Part shown: one piece after another, positions 9,260-16,731 of the stretch
Position numbering within the stretch: position 1 is the first letter of the stretch
Layout: each line of letters begins with the position of its first letter
From: Bacteroidaceae bacterium
GTDB taxonomy: Bacteria; Bacteroidota; Bacteroidia; Bacteroidales; Bacteroidaceae
Direction of reading: 5' to 3'
NCBI GenBank assembly: GCA_017560125.1
Contig: JAFYOS010000025.1
Location: 82,424-146,423 of the forward strand
DNA length: 64,000 bases
Notes under the pieces: model-generated
The model's input: only the letters and a program-made list of their open reading frames with translations
What the model was told of the DNA's origin: nothing
Databases searched by the model: none
Translations under genes and position numbers: made by a program

Positions 9260-12199
9260 ATGCTACGCAAAATCCTATCTACCGCCCTATTGCTATTGGT
9301 TTCCCTTTTCGCACATGCCGAAGGGAACAGCCTTGACACCCTTATGCTTAAAAGCATAGTAACAGGCAGAGCATTGCCACAGGAACGCGTATATTTGCAC
9401 TTCGATAACAGTGGTTATTACTTGGGCGAGACAATGTGGTTCAAGGCCTATTGCGTGGGCGGCAATGGTACGAACGTAGCCGTGGCACCGCGAAGCAAGG
9501 TACTCTATGTGGAACTGTGCGCACCCGAGGGCTATGTGGTGGAAACGAAAAAGTACAAGCTCGACGATAAGGGCTGTTGCAGTGGCGAATTCGAACTAAA
9601 ACCGCTGCTGCTGTCGGGTTACTACGAGGTACGCGCCTACACACGCTATATGCTCAATTGGGGCGACGATGCTGTGTTCAGTCGCGTATTTCCTGTGTAC
9701 GACAAAGTGAATGGCGACAACTACGATTTTCGTAACATGCTCGACCGCAAACGCGGATTTATGTATCGTGGCGAGTGGGTGACTAATGAGGACAAGGAGC
9801 CGACACTTGCTTTTTATCCCGAGGGTGGCAATCTTATAAACGGCATTGAAACGAAGGTTGCCTTTGAACTGCGCGACAAGAGCGGAAAGCCGCTGAACGA
9901 TACTATCGCTCTTTTCGCAAATAAGGAGCAGATACTGACCACCGCTTCCACCCACAATGGCAAGGGATATTTTATGTTCACTCCGCAGGCCGATGTAAAA
10001 TACCGCGCCGAGGTCAAGTTGGACAAAAAGGAGTACAAATTCGACCTTCCGACCGTTGAAAACAGCGGCGCCACCATTGCTGTTAAACACGATGGCGACA
10101 GCATAAGATTTTCCGTGGCTTGCAATATTGGAGAGCAAGCTACGGGCTTTGTGATTCTTAACCGTAACCTCGCATACGTTTATAAAAAGAATATAAGCAC
10201 CCTTGCCATGCACCGCGACAAGCTGCGCGAGGGTGTGAACCGTTGCTTGCTGCTTACGACAGACGGCACTCCCTTGAGCGAGCGAATGTTCTTTGTGAAG
10301 CACTCTGCACCGCAGCAGGGCGACATTATTCCCGTAAAACTAAAGGCTGAGATTAACGGAATTTCAGCCGAAGAAAAGACATTCTACAAGCCCCACCGCA
10401 AGCTGACAGTAAAAATCAGCAGCGAGGATAGTTCGCCCCTGCCCAAAGATGGTAGTTACTCGGTATCTGTCACAGGCGAGGAGAACAGCATCCTAACAAG
10501 CTACTCGAACAACATCTACACGCAAATGCTTTTGGCCTCGGAGCTTAAAGGCTACATCCCCGACGCGGCGCAGTACTTTGCCGACGACAGCGAGAGCACA
10601 CGCAACAACCTCGACCTGCTGATGCTCACCCACGGCTGGACTGCATACGACTGGAGCATGCTTGCCGGCACCGACAGCACATTCTCAATTAAACACCCCA
10701 TTGAAAAAGGTATTCAAGTGAAAGGTTACTTTATGAAAAAGATACCTGTGAAAAAAATAGGCAAGTTAGGTACGTTTAAGGTAATTCCGCTAAAGGATGT
10801 AAACGTGCGCTTCGATATTTGCTACGAGGATAGTGTAATTTCGAACTACGATTTTAGCACCAGCGAGGGAGGAAAATTCACTCTTGAAATTGAGGACTTC
10901 TATGGTAAAAAGTATGCTTCGCTCACTCCTGCGCTCAACTTCAATCAGGTACAAGATAAGGACAGTATTTTTAAATTTTCTTTAGATAAATACTTCTCGC
11001 CCAAATTCCGTCTGTTCGACTACTGGCAACGTAACCCGGGTAGCAGCATAGAGCAGAAAAAAGCCACCGTAGCAACCACGCTTCTTGACGAGGCGAACGA
11101 GCTTGAAACGGTAGATGTAACATCAAAAAAATACAAAGGTCGTGCCACGCTGCCGCCCAAAAGCGAAATACGCCTCGATTTTATGGACGAATGGGAGTAC
11201 GCACAGGATGTGAGTTACATTCACACGCCCAACGACAACTGGATGATAAACAAGGTTGATGATATTACAGATCTATTCGAAGATGGAACGTGGAACGATA
11301 AAATTGTCTATTCATCGGATGTTGAATATAAATCAGCTAGATACGATACTTTGGCTGCAAGTGTATCAATGGATAAATGGCGTGCATACGGATGGGAAGG
11401 CCCGCGCATACACGCCTATGAAAATGTGCTTAGCGCCTACGAGGTGCTGCAAAGTGCATTTTGGCGCCACAACTACAATTGGGCCTATTGGGTAAAGATG
11501 ATTGTACCGCAGGGCGAGTATAGCAGCGAAAAAGTACCGGTAGAGGACAAAGAGTATATCAAAGGTAAAGACCCGATAAAGATGATGAACTTCAAGGAGA
11601 TTGTCATACGCAGTGACAATCCTACAACATCGCAATACAAGAATGAACGATGGGAGCAGCAACGCAATGCATATCTGAACAAACATGTGTACCGCTCGTT
11701 CTACTTTGGTTTTTTACTCCGTGCCTCTATTTCCACGCAAGACGATAAGCAGATAGACGGTTATCCGGGACATACTATTTTCCGTAACCAAATGGCAAGA
11801 AGGGTACAAAACATTGGAATATACAAACAATATAAAGATTATGAAATTTCTCAAAAAATGTACCCCGAACACCCCAACTACGTAGTTTGTTTCATCCCCA
11901 ATAAAGAGGAGGATAAGGTTACGCAAGGAATAATTCCCGAACTTGCAGTAAAAACAACACGTCGTTACACTCGCGTGCAGGGCTACAATGAGAGCAAGCG
12001 ATTCTATTCGCCCGATTACACAAACAACAAACCCGACGAGAATACAAAAGACTATCGCCGCACACTGCTGTGGGAATCGAACGCTACAGTGGGCGACGAT
12101 GGCTGCATAACCGTGGAACTACACAACAACAGCAAAGAGAGCATTTTGCTGCTGGATGTTACGGGTGTGAACAACGATAAATTTTACACGATTAAATAG
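9260..12199 (+). CDS. Large secreted MG2/alpha-macroglobulin-like protein of unknown function
   Basis: A 979-residue exported protein with a clear signal peptide (MLRKILSTALLLLVSLFAHA). Residues ~30-130 resemble the MG2 beta-sandwich of Bacteroidota surface proteins (PQERVYLHFDNSGYYLGETMWFKAY, then VLYVELCAPEGYVV and LLSGYYEVRAYTRYM); ~175-210 has the linked motif AFYPEGGNLINGIETKVAFEL. Around residue 615 LETVDVTSKKYKGR recalls the stretch that precedes TonB-plug domains in relatives, but I cannot see a plug domain. No catalytic motif is recognised. Such proteins are usually periplasmic or outer-membrane associated. It is preceded by its own promoter and followed 13 nt later by a truncated paralogue, so the locus was once a tandem pair. 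Confidence 0.75.
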   Translation: MLRKILSTALLLLVSLFAHAEGNSLDTLMLKSIVTGRALPQERVYLHFDNSGYYLGETMWFKAYCVGGNGTNVAVAPRSKVLYVELCAPEGYVVETKKYKLDDKGCCSGEFELKPLLLSGYYEVRAYTRYMLNWGDDAVFSRVFPVYDKVNGDNYDFRNMLDRKRGFMYRGEWVTNEDKEPTLAFYPEGGNLINGIETKVAFELRDKSGKPLNDTIALFANKEQILTTASTHNGKGYFMFTPQADVKYRAEVKLDKKEYKFDLPTVENSGATIAVKHDGDSIRFSVACNIGEQATGFVILNRNLAYVYKKNISTLAMHRDKLREGVNRCLLLTTDGTPLSERMFFVKHSAPQQGDIIPVKLKAEINGISAEEKTFYKPHRKLTVKISSEDSSPLPKDGSYSVSVTGEENSILTSYSNNIYTQMLLASELKGYIPDAAQYFADDSESTRNNLDLLMLTHGWTAYDWSMLAGTDSTFSIKHPIEKGIQVKGYFMKKIPVKKIGKLGTFKVIPLKDVNVRFDICYEDSVISNYDFSTSEGGKFTLEIEDFYGKKYASLTPALNFNQVQDKDSIFKFSLDKYFSPKFRLFDYWQRNPGSSIEQKKATVATTLLDEANELETVDVTSKKYKGRATLPPKSEIRLDFMDEWEYAQDVSYIHTPNDNWMINKVDDITDLFEDGTWNDKIVYSSDVEYKSARYDTLAASVSMDKWRAYGWEGPRIHAYENVLSAYEVLQSAFWRHNYNWAYWVKMIVPQGEYSSEKVPVEDKEYIKGKDPIKMMNFKEIVIRSDNPTTSQYKNERWEQQRNAYLNKHVYRSFYFGFLLRASISTQDDKQIDGYPGHTIFRNQMARRVQNIGIYKQYKDYEISQKMYPEHPNYVVCFIPNKEEDKVTQGIIPELAVKTTRRYTRVQGYNESKRFYSPDYTNNKPDENTKDYRRTLLWESNATVGDDGCITVELHNNSKESILLLDVTGVNNDKFYTIK

Positions 12200-12212
12200 T
12201 AAATAGTTAATT

Positions 12213-12568
12213 ATGCCTCGCAAGCTACTACATATAATCCTTTTGCTATTCATCGGCACAGCGGCCTTCGCCCAATCGCCATTGGACACCCTCGCCATGC
12301 GTGCCATCATGGTCAATCAGCTCTTCCCGCAAGAAAGAGTGTATCTGCACTTCGATAACACGGCCTATTATCTTGGCGAAACCATGTGGTTCAAGGCCTA
12401 CACCACCAGCGGCCTTGCCGACAACGAAAAGCCCATAAGCCGCGTGCTCTATGTGGAGCTGTGTGCGCCCGAGGGCTACGTGGTGGAAACGAAAAGGCTG
12501 CTGCATAGGGCAGCGAGTTTGGCAAGGTGAATGCCAACGAGTTCTAAGTGCTCAAATTCGATAAATAG
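12213..12568 (+). pseudogene. Decayed tandem paralogue of the preceding MG2-like gene
   Basis: The first ~92 codons encode a signal peptide (MPRKLLHIILLLFIGTAAFA) and an N-terminus nearly identical in pattern to the gene upstream (QERVYLHFDNTAYYLGETMWFKAY; RVLYVELCAPEGYVVETK). The frame then breaks and closes at 12528-12530. Immediately after, another frame reads VNANEF-stop-VLKFDK and ends at TAG 12566-12568. This matches the last residues of the upstream protein (VNNDKFYTIK) if the stop TAA replaces a tyrosine codon. The simplest reading is that about 870 internal codons were deleted, leaving head and tail. A short secreted peptide of 105 residues could still be made. Confidence 0.7.
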
Positions 12569-12634
12569 CAGCCACGAGCATGAACCGCACCGCTTTGTTC
12601 GTTGTTTATAGAGTAAATATTCGCCATCTTGCAC

Positions 12635-12642
12635 TATCTTTG
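12635..12642 (+). promoter_or_regulatory. Putative -7 element of the metal ABC operon
   Basis: TATCTTTG matches TAnnTTTG exactly and lies 26 nt before the ATG at 12669. No convincing TTTG is found 19-21 nt upstream. No clear Zur-type palindrome was recognised around it. Confidence 0.5.
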
Positions 12643-12668
12643 CAACGATTTGCAATATATCTCTATAA

Positions 12669-13472
12669 ATGAAACGACTGATATATACCATTATAGCCGC
12701 CATGTGCATCGTGTCGTGCAGCGTCGCGCCCGAGAGCAGAAAGCCATCTATAGCCGTAACGCTGGAGCCCTACCGCTTTGCGGTGGAGGCTATTGCCGGC
12801 GACGACTGGGAGGTGATGAGCATTGTGCCCAAAGGGAGCAGCCCCGAAACCTTCGACCTCACACCCGCGCAGATGATAGGGCTTTCCAAGTGCAACGCCT
12901 ATTTTTCGGTAGGAGGACTGGGATTCGAGGAGGCGTGGTGCAAGAGGATTGCCGATGCAATACCGTCGCTGACCATCATCGATACATCGGAAGACATTGA
13001 GCGCATCGACAGCGACCCGCATCTGTGGACATCGCCCGACAATATGGCGGTGATAACCACCAATATATGCAAGGCAATGTGCCGCATAGACAGCGCCAAC
13101 TGCGACGCATACATCCAGCGCCTGCAAAGGACATTGCAGATGATAAACGAAACCGATTCGCTGATAGACAACGCCATCGACGGCGGCAGCTTTGTTATAT
13201 TCCATCCCTCGCTCACCTACTTTGCAAGGGCCTACGGATTGGAGCAAATAGTGATAGAGGAGCACGGAAAAGAGCCCTCGGTGGCACATGTGAAAGAGGT
13301 GATAGACATGGCGCGCAGCCACAAAGCATGCAAGGTGCTCATACAATCGGAGTTCGACAAGAGCCACGCCGCTGCCATAGCCAAGGAGATTGATGGCGAC
13401 GTAGTGCAGATAAACCCATTAAGCTACGACTGGCAGCAGGAGATGTTGCAGATAGCCGAAAAACTGAAGTGA
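12669..13472 (+). CDS. Zinc-type ABC transporter solute-binding lipoprotein (ZnuA-like)
   Basis: A 267-residue lipoprotein: the N-terminus MKRLIYTIIAAMCIVSC ends in a lipobox with Cys17. The body is a cluster A-I (cluster 9) metal-binding protein: PKGSSPETFDLTPAQM, SDPHLWTSPDN with one metal-ligand histidine, FHPSLTYFARAYGL with the second, and a late QSEFDKSHAAAIAKEI region. In well-studied ZnuA/MntA proteins the first loop carries another ligand histidine (GxDPHxYxPTP); here that position is Glu. The His-rich loop of ZnuA is absent. It is the first gene of a pair with an ABC ATPase that overlaps its stop. Zinc or manganese uptake is inferred from the family; the metal is not proven. Confidence 0.85.
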   Translation: MKRLIYTIIAAMCIVSCSVAPESRKPSIAVTLEPYRFAVEAIAGDDWEVMSIVPKGSSPETFDLTPAQMIGLSKCNAYFSVGGLGFEEAWCKRIADAIPSLTIIDTSEDIERIDSDPHLWTSPDNMAVITTNICKAMCRIDSANCDAYIQRLQRTLQMINETDSLIDNAIDGGSFVIFHPSLTYFARAYGLEQIVIEEHGKEPSVAHVKEVIDMARSHKACKVLIQSEFDKSHAAAIAKEIDGDVVQINPLSYDWQQEMLQIAEKLK

Positions 13473-14152
13473 CAATGGAGGAGAGTGTAGTAAATTTAGA
13501 GAATATCGGCTTCTCGTACGATGGGGCGCGTCGCGTACTCGAAAATGTAAATCTATCGATAAAAACGGACGATTTCATCGGGATAACCGGCTCGAACGGC
13601 TGTGGCAAGACCACCCTTTTGCGACTGCTGTCGGGGGCACTGCAACCAACCGACGGGGCAATAAAATACTTTAACAACGGTAAACGCACACCCTATACAT
13701 CAATAGGTTATCTACCGCAATATTCGGCTATAGACAAACGATTCCCGCTATCAGTGAAGGAGCTGGTGGAGATGGGACTGCTGTCGCGACGAAACATGTG
13801 GAACCCGCGGCTCACAAACGAGGAGCACCACAGGGTGGCCGCAACCATCGAGCGCATGGGATTGGGTCACGTAGCATCGTCGCACATACATCGCTTGAGT
13901 GGTGGCGAGCTGCAACGAGCCATGCTTGCTCGTGCGGTGGTGTCGTCGCCCAGGCTATTGCTGCTGGACGAGCCGAACACCTATCTGGACGCCGACTCCG
14001 AGGAGCGCCTATTCGAACTGCTTCACAGCCTGAACAAAGAGTGCGCAATAGTACTTGTGAGCCACGACATTGAGTCGGTGCGCAAGCATTGCAAACGTGC
14101 CTACTCGCTGAAGCAGGGGCTTGCCCCCTTGTCGCTCAAAGAGGGCGCATGA
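13469..14152 (+). CDS. Metal ABC transporter ATP-binding protein (ZnuC-like)
   Basis: A 227-residue ABC ATPase. Walker A is GSNGCGKT (about residues 41-48), the Q-loop is GYLPQYSAIDKRFP, the signature is LSGGELQRAMLARA, Walker B is LLLLDEPNTYLD, and the H-loop is SHD. The Q-loop region and AIDKRFPLSVKELVEMGL are typical of the Zn/Mn/Fe (cluster A-I) ATPases. The GTG at 13469 overlaps the stop of the binding-protein gene by 4 nt; the ATG at 13475 is equally possible and costs only two residues. No integral-membrane permease gene lies next to it, so the transporter must use a permease encoded elsewhere or be incomplete. Confidence 0.87.
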   Translation: MTMEESVVNLENIGFSYDGARRVLENVNLSIKTDDFIGITGSNGCGKTTLLRLLSGALQPTDGAIKYFNNGKRTPYTSIGYLPQYSAIDKRFPLSVKELVEMGLLSRRNMWNPRLTNEEHHRVAATIERMGLGHVASSHIHRLSGGELQRAMLARAVVSSPRLLLLDEPNTYLDADSEERLFELLHSLNKECAIVLVSHDIESVRKHCKRAYSLKQGLAPLSLKEGA

Positions 14153-14258
14153 AAAAAATTTCATTTATTTTTTATTTTTCAGATTCTTTTCAGAATCGGG
14201 ACAGATATTTGCATCAGAAACAATGAAACAAATGTCGAACCCAATAAAACCCGGAATT

Positions 14259-14699
14259 ATGAAAAAGATTATTTTTGCAGCATTAGCGTTGTTCACAATT
14301 GGTATTGCAACAGCTTCGGCCGATAAGAACAGAATAATAGCCAAAGAGAACCTGCCACAGAAATCGCAGCAGTTCATTAACAGCCACTTCAGCAGCATAA
14401 AAGTGTCGTACGTGAAGGAGGAATACGATTTCTTCGAAAAATCGTTCGAGGTGGTATTCGCCGACGGTTCGAAGGTGGAATTTGCTCGCAACGGCGAATG
14501 GAAGGAGGTCGATTGCCGCTACACCGCAGTGCCGACCCCCATCGTACCCCAGGCCATAGTGAAATACATAAAGAGCAACTACCCCGATGTGAAGGTGTTG
14601 CAGATTGAAAAGAAAAGAAGCGACTACGAGGTAAAAATATCGAACCGCCTGGAGCTGACCTTCGACAGCAAATACAATATCATAGATATTGACGATTAA
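14259..14699 (+). CDS. Secreted PepSY-like (DUF2874-type) protein
   Basis: A 146-residue exported protein with signal peptide MKKIIFAALALFTIGIATASA. The mature part has two repeats of the PepSY-like fold, seen as LPQKSQQFINSHFSSIKVSYVKEE...YEVVFADGSKVEFARNGEWKEVD and then IVPQAIVKYIKSNYPDVKVLQIEKKRSDYEVKISNRLELTFDSKYNIIDID. This two-repeat arrangement is common in Bacteroidota periplasmic proteins of unknown role, often thought to modulate peptidases. The start at 14259 gives the signal peptide directly; an in-frame ATG at 14223 would add 12 residues. An imperfect -7 element GATATTTG (14204-14211) precedes it, so it is probably transcribed separately from the metal ABC genes. Confidence 0.82.
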   Translation: MKKIIFAALALFTIGIATASADKNRIIAKENLPQKSQQFINSHFSSIKVSYVKEEYDFFEKSFEVVFADGSKVEFARNGEWKEVDCRYTAVPTPIVPQAIVKYIKSNYPDVKVLQIEKKRSDYEVKISNRLELTFDSKYNIIDIDD

Positions 14700-14764
14700 C
14701 AGCAGCCGAACCGCAGAAAAACATATCAAATTAGTAATAAACGACATACAGGCGATATATTGAC

Positions 14765-14808
14765 AATATCGGTCTGCTCTATTATAGAGTGGGCCGATAT
14801 TTTTTTTG
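14765..14808 (+). terminator. Intrinsic terminator before the dcw cluster
   Basis: AATATCGG / CCGATATT stem enclosing a second hairpin CTCTA-TTA-TAGAG, followed by seven or more T. It separates the PepSY-like gene from the dcw operon. The rest of 14700-15001, apart from the mraZ promoter region, shows no ORF or RNA that I can support. Confidence 0.88.
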
Positions 14809-14939
14809 CGCCGACCGGAGAGCGCCGACTGCACAAAACGCCCCACTTCACAACAAATTTATTATCAGCAGAATAACACAACCGAAGCATATTTACAAGC
14901 TGTTGAAAACTTTAGAACAAATTTCTTAGGCAAATATAG

Positions 14940-14989
14940 TGGGGAATTGTGGGGAATTGTGTAATTTTGAAGCGAATATACTAATTTTG
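14940..14989 (+). promoter_or_regulatory. mraZ promoter region with MraZ-type TGGGG operator repeats
   Basis: TGGGG occurs at 14940-14944 and 14950-14954, exactly 10 bp apart, with a degenerate third copy TGTAA at 14960. MraZ proteins are known to bind direct TGGGN repeats spaced 10 bp apart in their own promoter. Two -7-like elements TAATTTTG follow (14962-14969 and 14982-14989); the first leaves a normal leader of about 25 nt before the ATG at 15002. Operator boxes just upstream of the -7 element fit autoregulation of the whole dcw operon. The regulatory effect is inference. Confidence 0.75.
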
Positions 14990-15001
14990 GGAGAATAGAC
15001 T

Positions 15002-15469
15002 ATGCGTTTCATCGGTAACATAGAGGCAAAGGCCGACAGCAAGGGGCGAATTTTCGTTCCCGCGCACTTCCGTCGCGTCCTGCAGGCGGCAAAGGCCGAC
15101 AAGCTGATGATGCGTAAAGATATATTCCAGGAGTGCCTTGTGCTCTACCCCGAAGAAAGCTGGAACGAGCAGCTCGACACGCTGCGCAGCAAGCTCGACA
15201 AATGGGACAGACACCAGAGCATGATATTCCGACAGTTCGTATCGGACGTCGAAGAGGTCACCATGGACAGCAACGGCAGAATACTCATTCCCAAGCGCTA
15301 CATGGACATGGCCGGCATACAGCAGGAGGTACGATTCATAGGCATGGACGACACCATAGAAATATGGGCCAAGGAGAAGGTCGAGAAGCCCTTCATGGAT
15401 GCCGTTGAATTCGGAAACGAAATAGAAAAAATAATGTCGCAAAGAAAGGAGGATAGCTACAATGGCTGA
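15002..15469 (+). CDS. mraZ: Transcriptional regulator MraZ
   Basis: A 155-residue protein with the two AbrB-like repeats of MraZ: MRFIGNIEAKADSKGRIFVPAHFR at the N-terminus and VTMDSNGRILIPKRYMDMAG near residue 85. Both carry the DxxGRIxxP signature. MraZ rings bind the operator repeats in front of the gene and set expression of the division and cell-wall operon; in some species it also antagonises RsmH. It heads the dcw cluster and its end overlaps rsmH by 8 nt. Confidence 0.97.
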   Translation: MRFIGNIEAKADSKGRIFVPAHFRRVLQAAKADKLMMRKDIFQECLVLYPEESWNEQLDTLRSKLDKWDRHQSMIFRQFVSDVEEVTMDSNGRILIPKRYMDMAGIQQEVRFIGMDDTIEIWAKEKVEKPFMDAVEFGNEIEKIMSQRKEDSYNG

Positions 15470-16373
15470 AGAACTTGTATATCACACACCGGTGATGCTG
15501 AAAGAGAGTGTAGATAAAATGGAGATTGAGGGTAGCGCCATTTGCGCCGACCTTACATTCGGCGGTGGCGGACATTCGCGCGAAATACTATCGCGTCTGG
15601 GCAAGAACGGACACCTGTACAGTTTCGATCAGGACGAGGACGCCGAGAAGAATGCACCCGACGACAAGCGCTTCACCTTCGTACGTGGCAATTTCAGATA
15701 TCTCTACAATTTCATGCGCTACTACGGCGTCGAGGGGCTCGATGCCATACTCGCCGACCTGGGCGTTTCGGGGCACCACTTCGACGACGAGACACGCGGA
15801 TTCTCGTTCCGTTTCGACGCCGACCTCGACATGCGCATGAACAAGCGCGGCGGCGAAACGGCAGCCGACCTGCTGAACAACGCCAGCGAAGAAAAGCTCG
15901 CCGAAATATTCAAATTCTATGGCGAACTGAATTGCAGCCGCAAACTGGCCTCGGCCGTAGTAAAAAGAAGAGCAACCAAGCCCTTCAGACGCGTGAACGA
16001 CCTGATAGAAACCGCCAAGCCCTTCTGCCCGCCCCAGCGCGAGAAGAAAGAGATGGCCAAGGTATTCCAGGCACTGCGCATAGAGGTGAACCACGAAATG
16101 GAAAGCTTGAAGGAGATGCTCGAGCAGTGCAAGGAGATATTGAAGCCCGGCGGTCGTCTGGTGGTAATAACCTATCACTCCATTGAGGACCGTATAGTGA
16201 AGAACTTCATCAAGAGCGGCAATATCGAAGGAAAAATAGAGAAGGATTTCTTCGGACGAAGCACATCGCCCTTCGATGTAAGCAAGATGATGACACCCAC
16301 CGACGAGGAGCTCGAGAGAAACCCGCGATCACGAAGTGCAAAACTGCGAGTGGCGACAAAAAGAGAGGAGTAA
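15462..16373 (+). CDS. rsmH: 16S rRNA (cytosine1402-N4)-methyltransferase RsmH
   Basis: A 303-residue SAM-dependent methyltransferase that modifies C1402 of 16S rRNA. It shows the family pattern: YHTPVMLKESVDKM, the SAM motif CADLTFGGGGHSREIL, ILADLGVSGHHFDDETRGFSFRFDADLDMRM, a helical insertion, and near the C-terminus RLVVITYHSIEDRIVKNF followed by NPRSRSAKLRVATK. Length is normal. The ATG at 15462 overlaps mraZ, indicating translational coupling. Confidence 0.98.
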   Translation: MAEELVYHTPVMLKESVDKMEIEGSAICADLTFGGGGHSREILSRLGKNGHLYSFDQDEDAEKNAPDDKRFTFVRGNFRYLYNFMRYYGVEGLDAILADLGVSGHHFDDETRGFSFRFDADLDMRMNKRGGETAADLLNNASEEKLAEIFKFYGELNCSRKLASAVVKRRATKPFRRVNDLIETAKPFCPPQREKKEMAKVFQALRIEVNHEMESLKEMLEQCKEILKPGGRLVVITYHSIEDRIVKNFIKSGNIEGKIEKDFFGRSTSPFDVSKMMTPTDEELERNPRSRSAKLRVATKREE

Positions 16374-16378
16374 CGACA

Positions 16379-16726
16379 ATGGAAGAGGCTAAAAAAACCA
16401 GCAAGAAGAAAAAGAAGACAGGCGGCATAATAAACCGCCTGTTCAACGGCCATCTGCTCAGGGACGAGAGGATAACGAAAAATTTCGGACTGTTTGCACT
16501 GATTACCGTATATATGGTGCTGTACGTGAGCAACAGATATGCCTTCCAGCAGGAGCTACACACAATATCGAACCTGAAAAAAGAGGTAAAAACACTTGAA
16601 TACGACGTGCTCATACAGCAGAGCGAGCTATCGGAAAAGGGACGACAGTCGCACATAGAAAAGTATGTAAAAGAGAGCGAGAGCGAACTGGGAATAGCGA
16701 CACAACCACCATTTTTAATTAAATAA
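16379..16726 (+). CDS. ftsL: FtsL-like cell division protein
   Basis: A 115-residue bitopic protein: a Lys-rich cytoplasmic start (KKTSKKKKKTGG), one membrane segment (FGLFALITVYMVLYVSNRYAF, about residues 38-58), and a periplasmic coiled-coil stretch (ELHTISNLKKEVKTLEYDVLIQQSELSEKG). Sequence similarity among FtsL proteins is low; the assignment rests on topology, size and its position between rsmH and ftsI, 5 nt from each. FtsL bridges FtsQ/FtsB and FtsWI in the divisome. The C-terminal ELGIATQPPFLIK is typical of the Bacteroidota version. Confidence 0.85.
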   Translation: MEEAKKTSKKKKKTGGIINRLFNGHLLRDERITKNFGLFALITVYMVLYVSNRYAFQQELHTISNLKKEVKTLEYDVLIQQSELSEKGRQSHIEKYVKESESELGIATQPPFLIK

Positions 16727-16731
16727 CAGCG

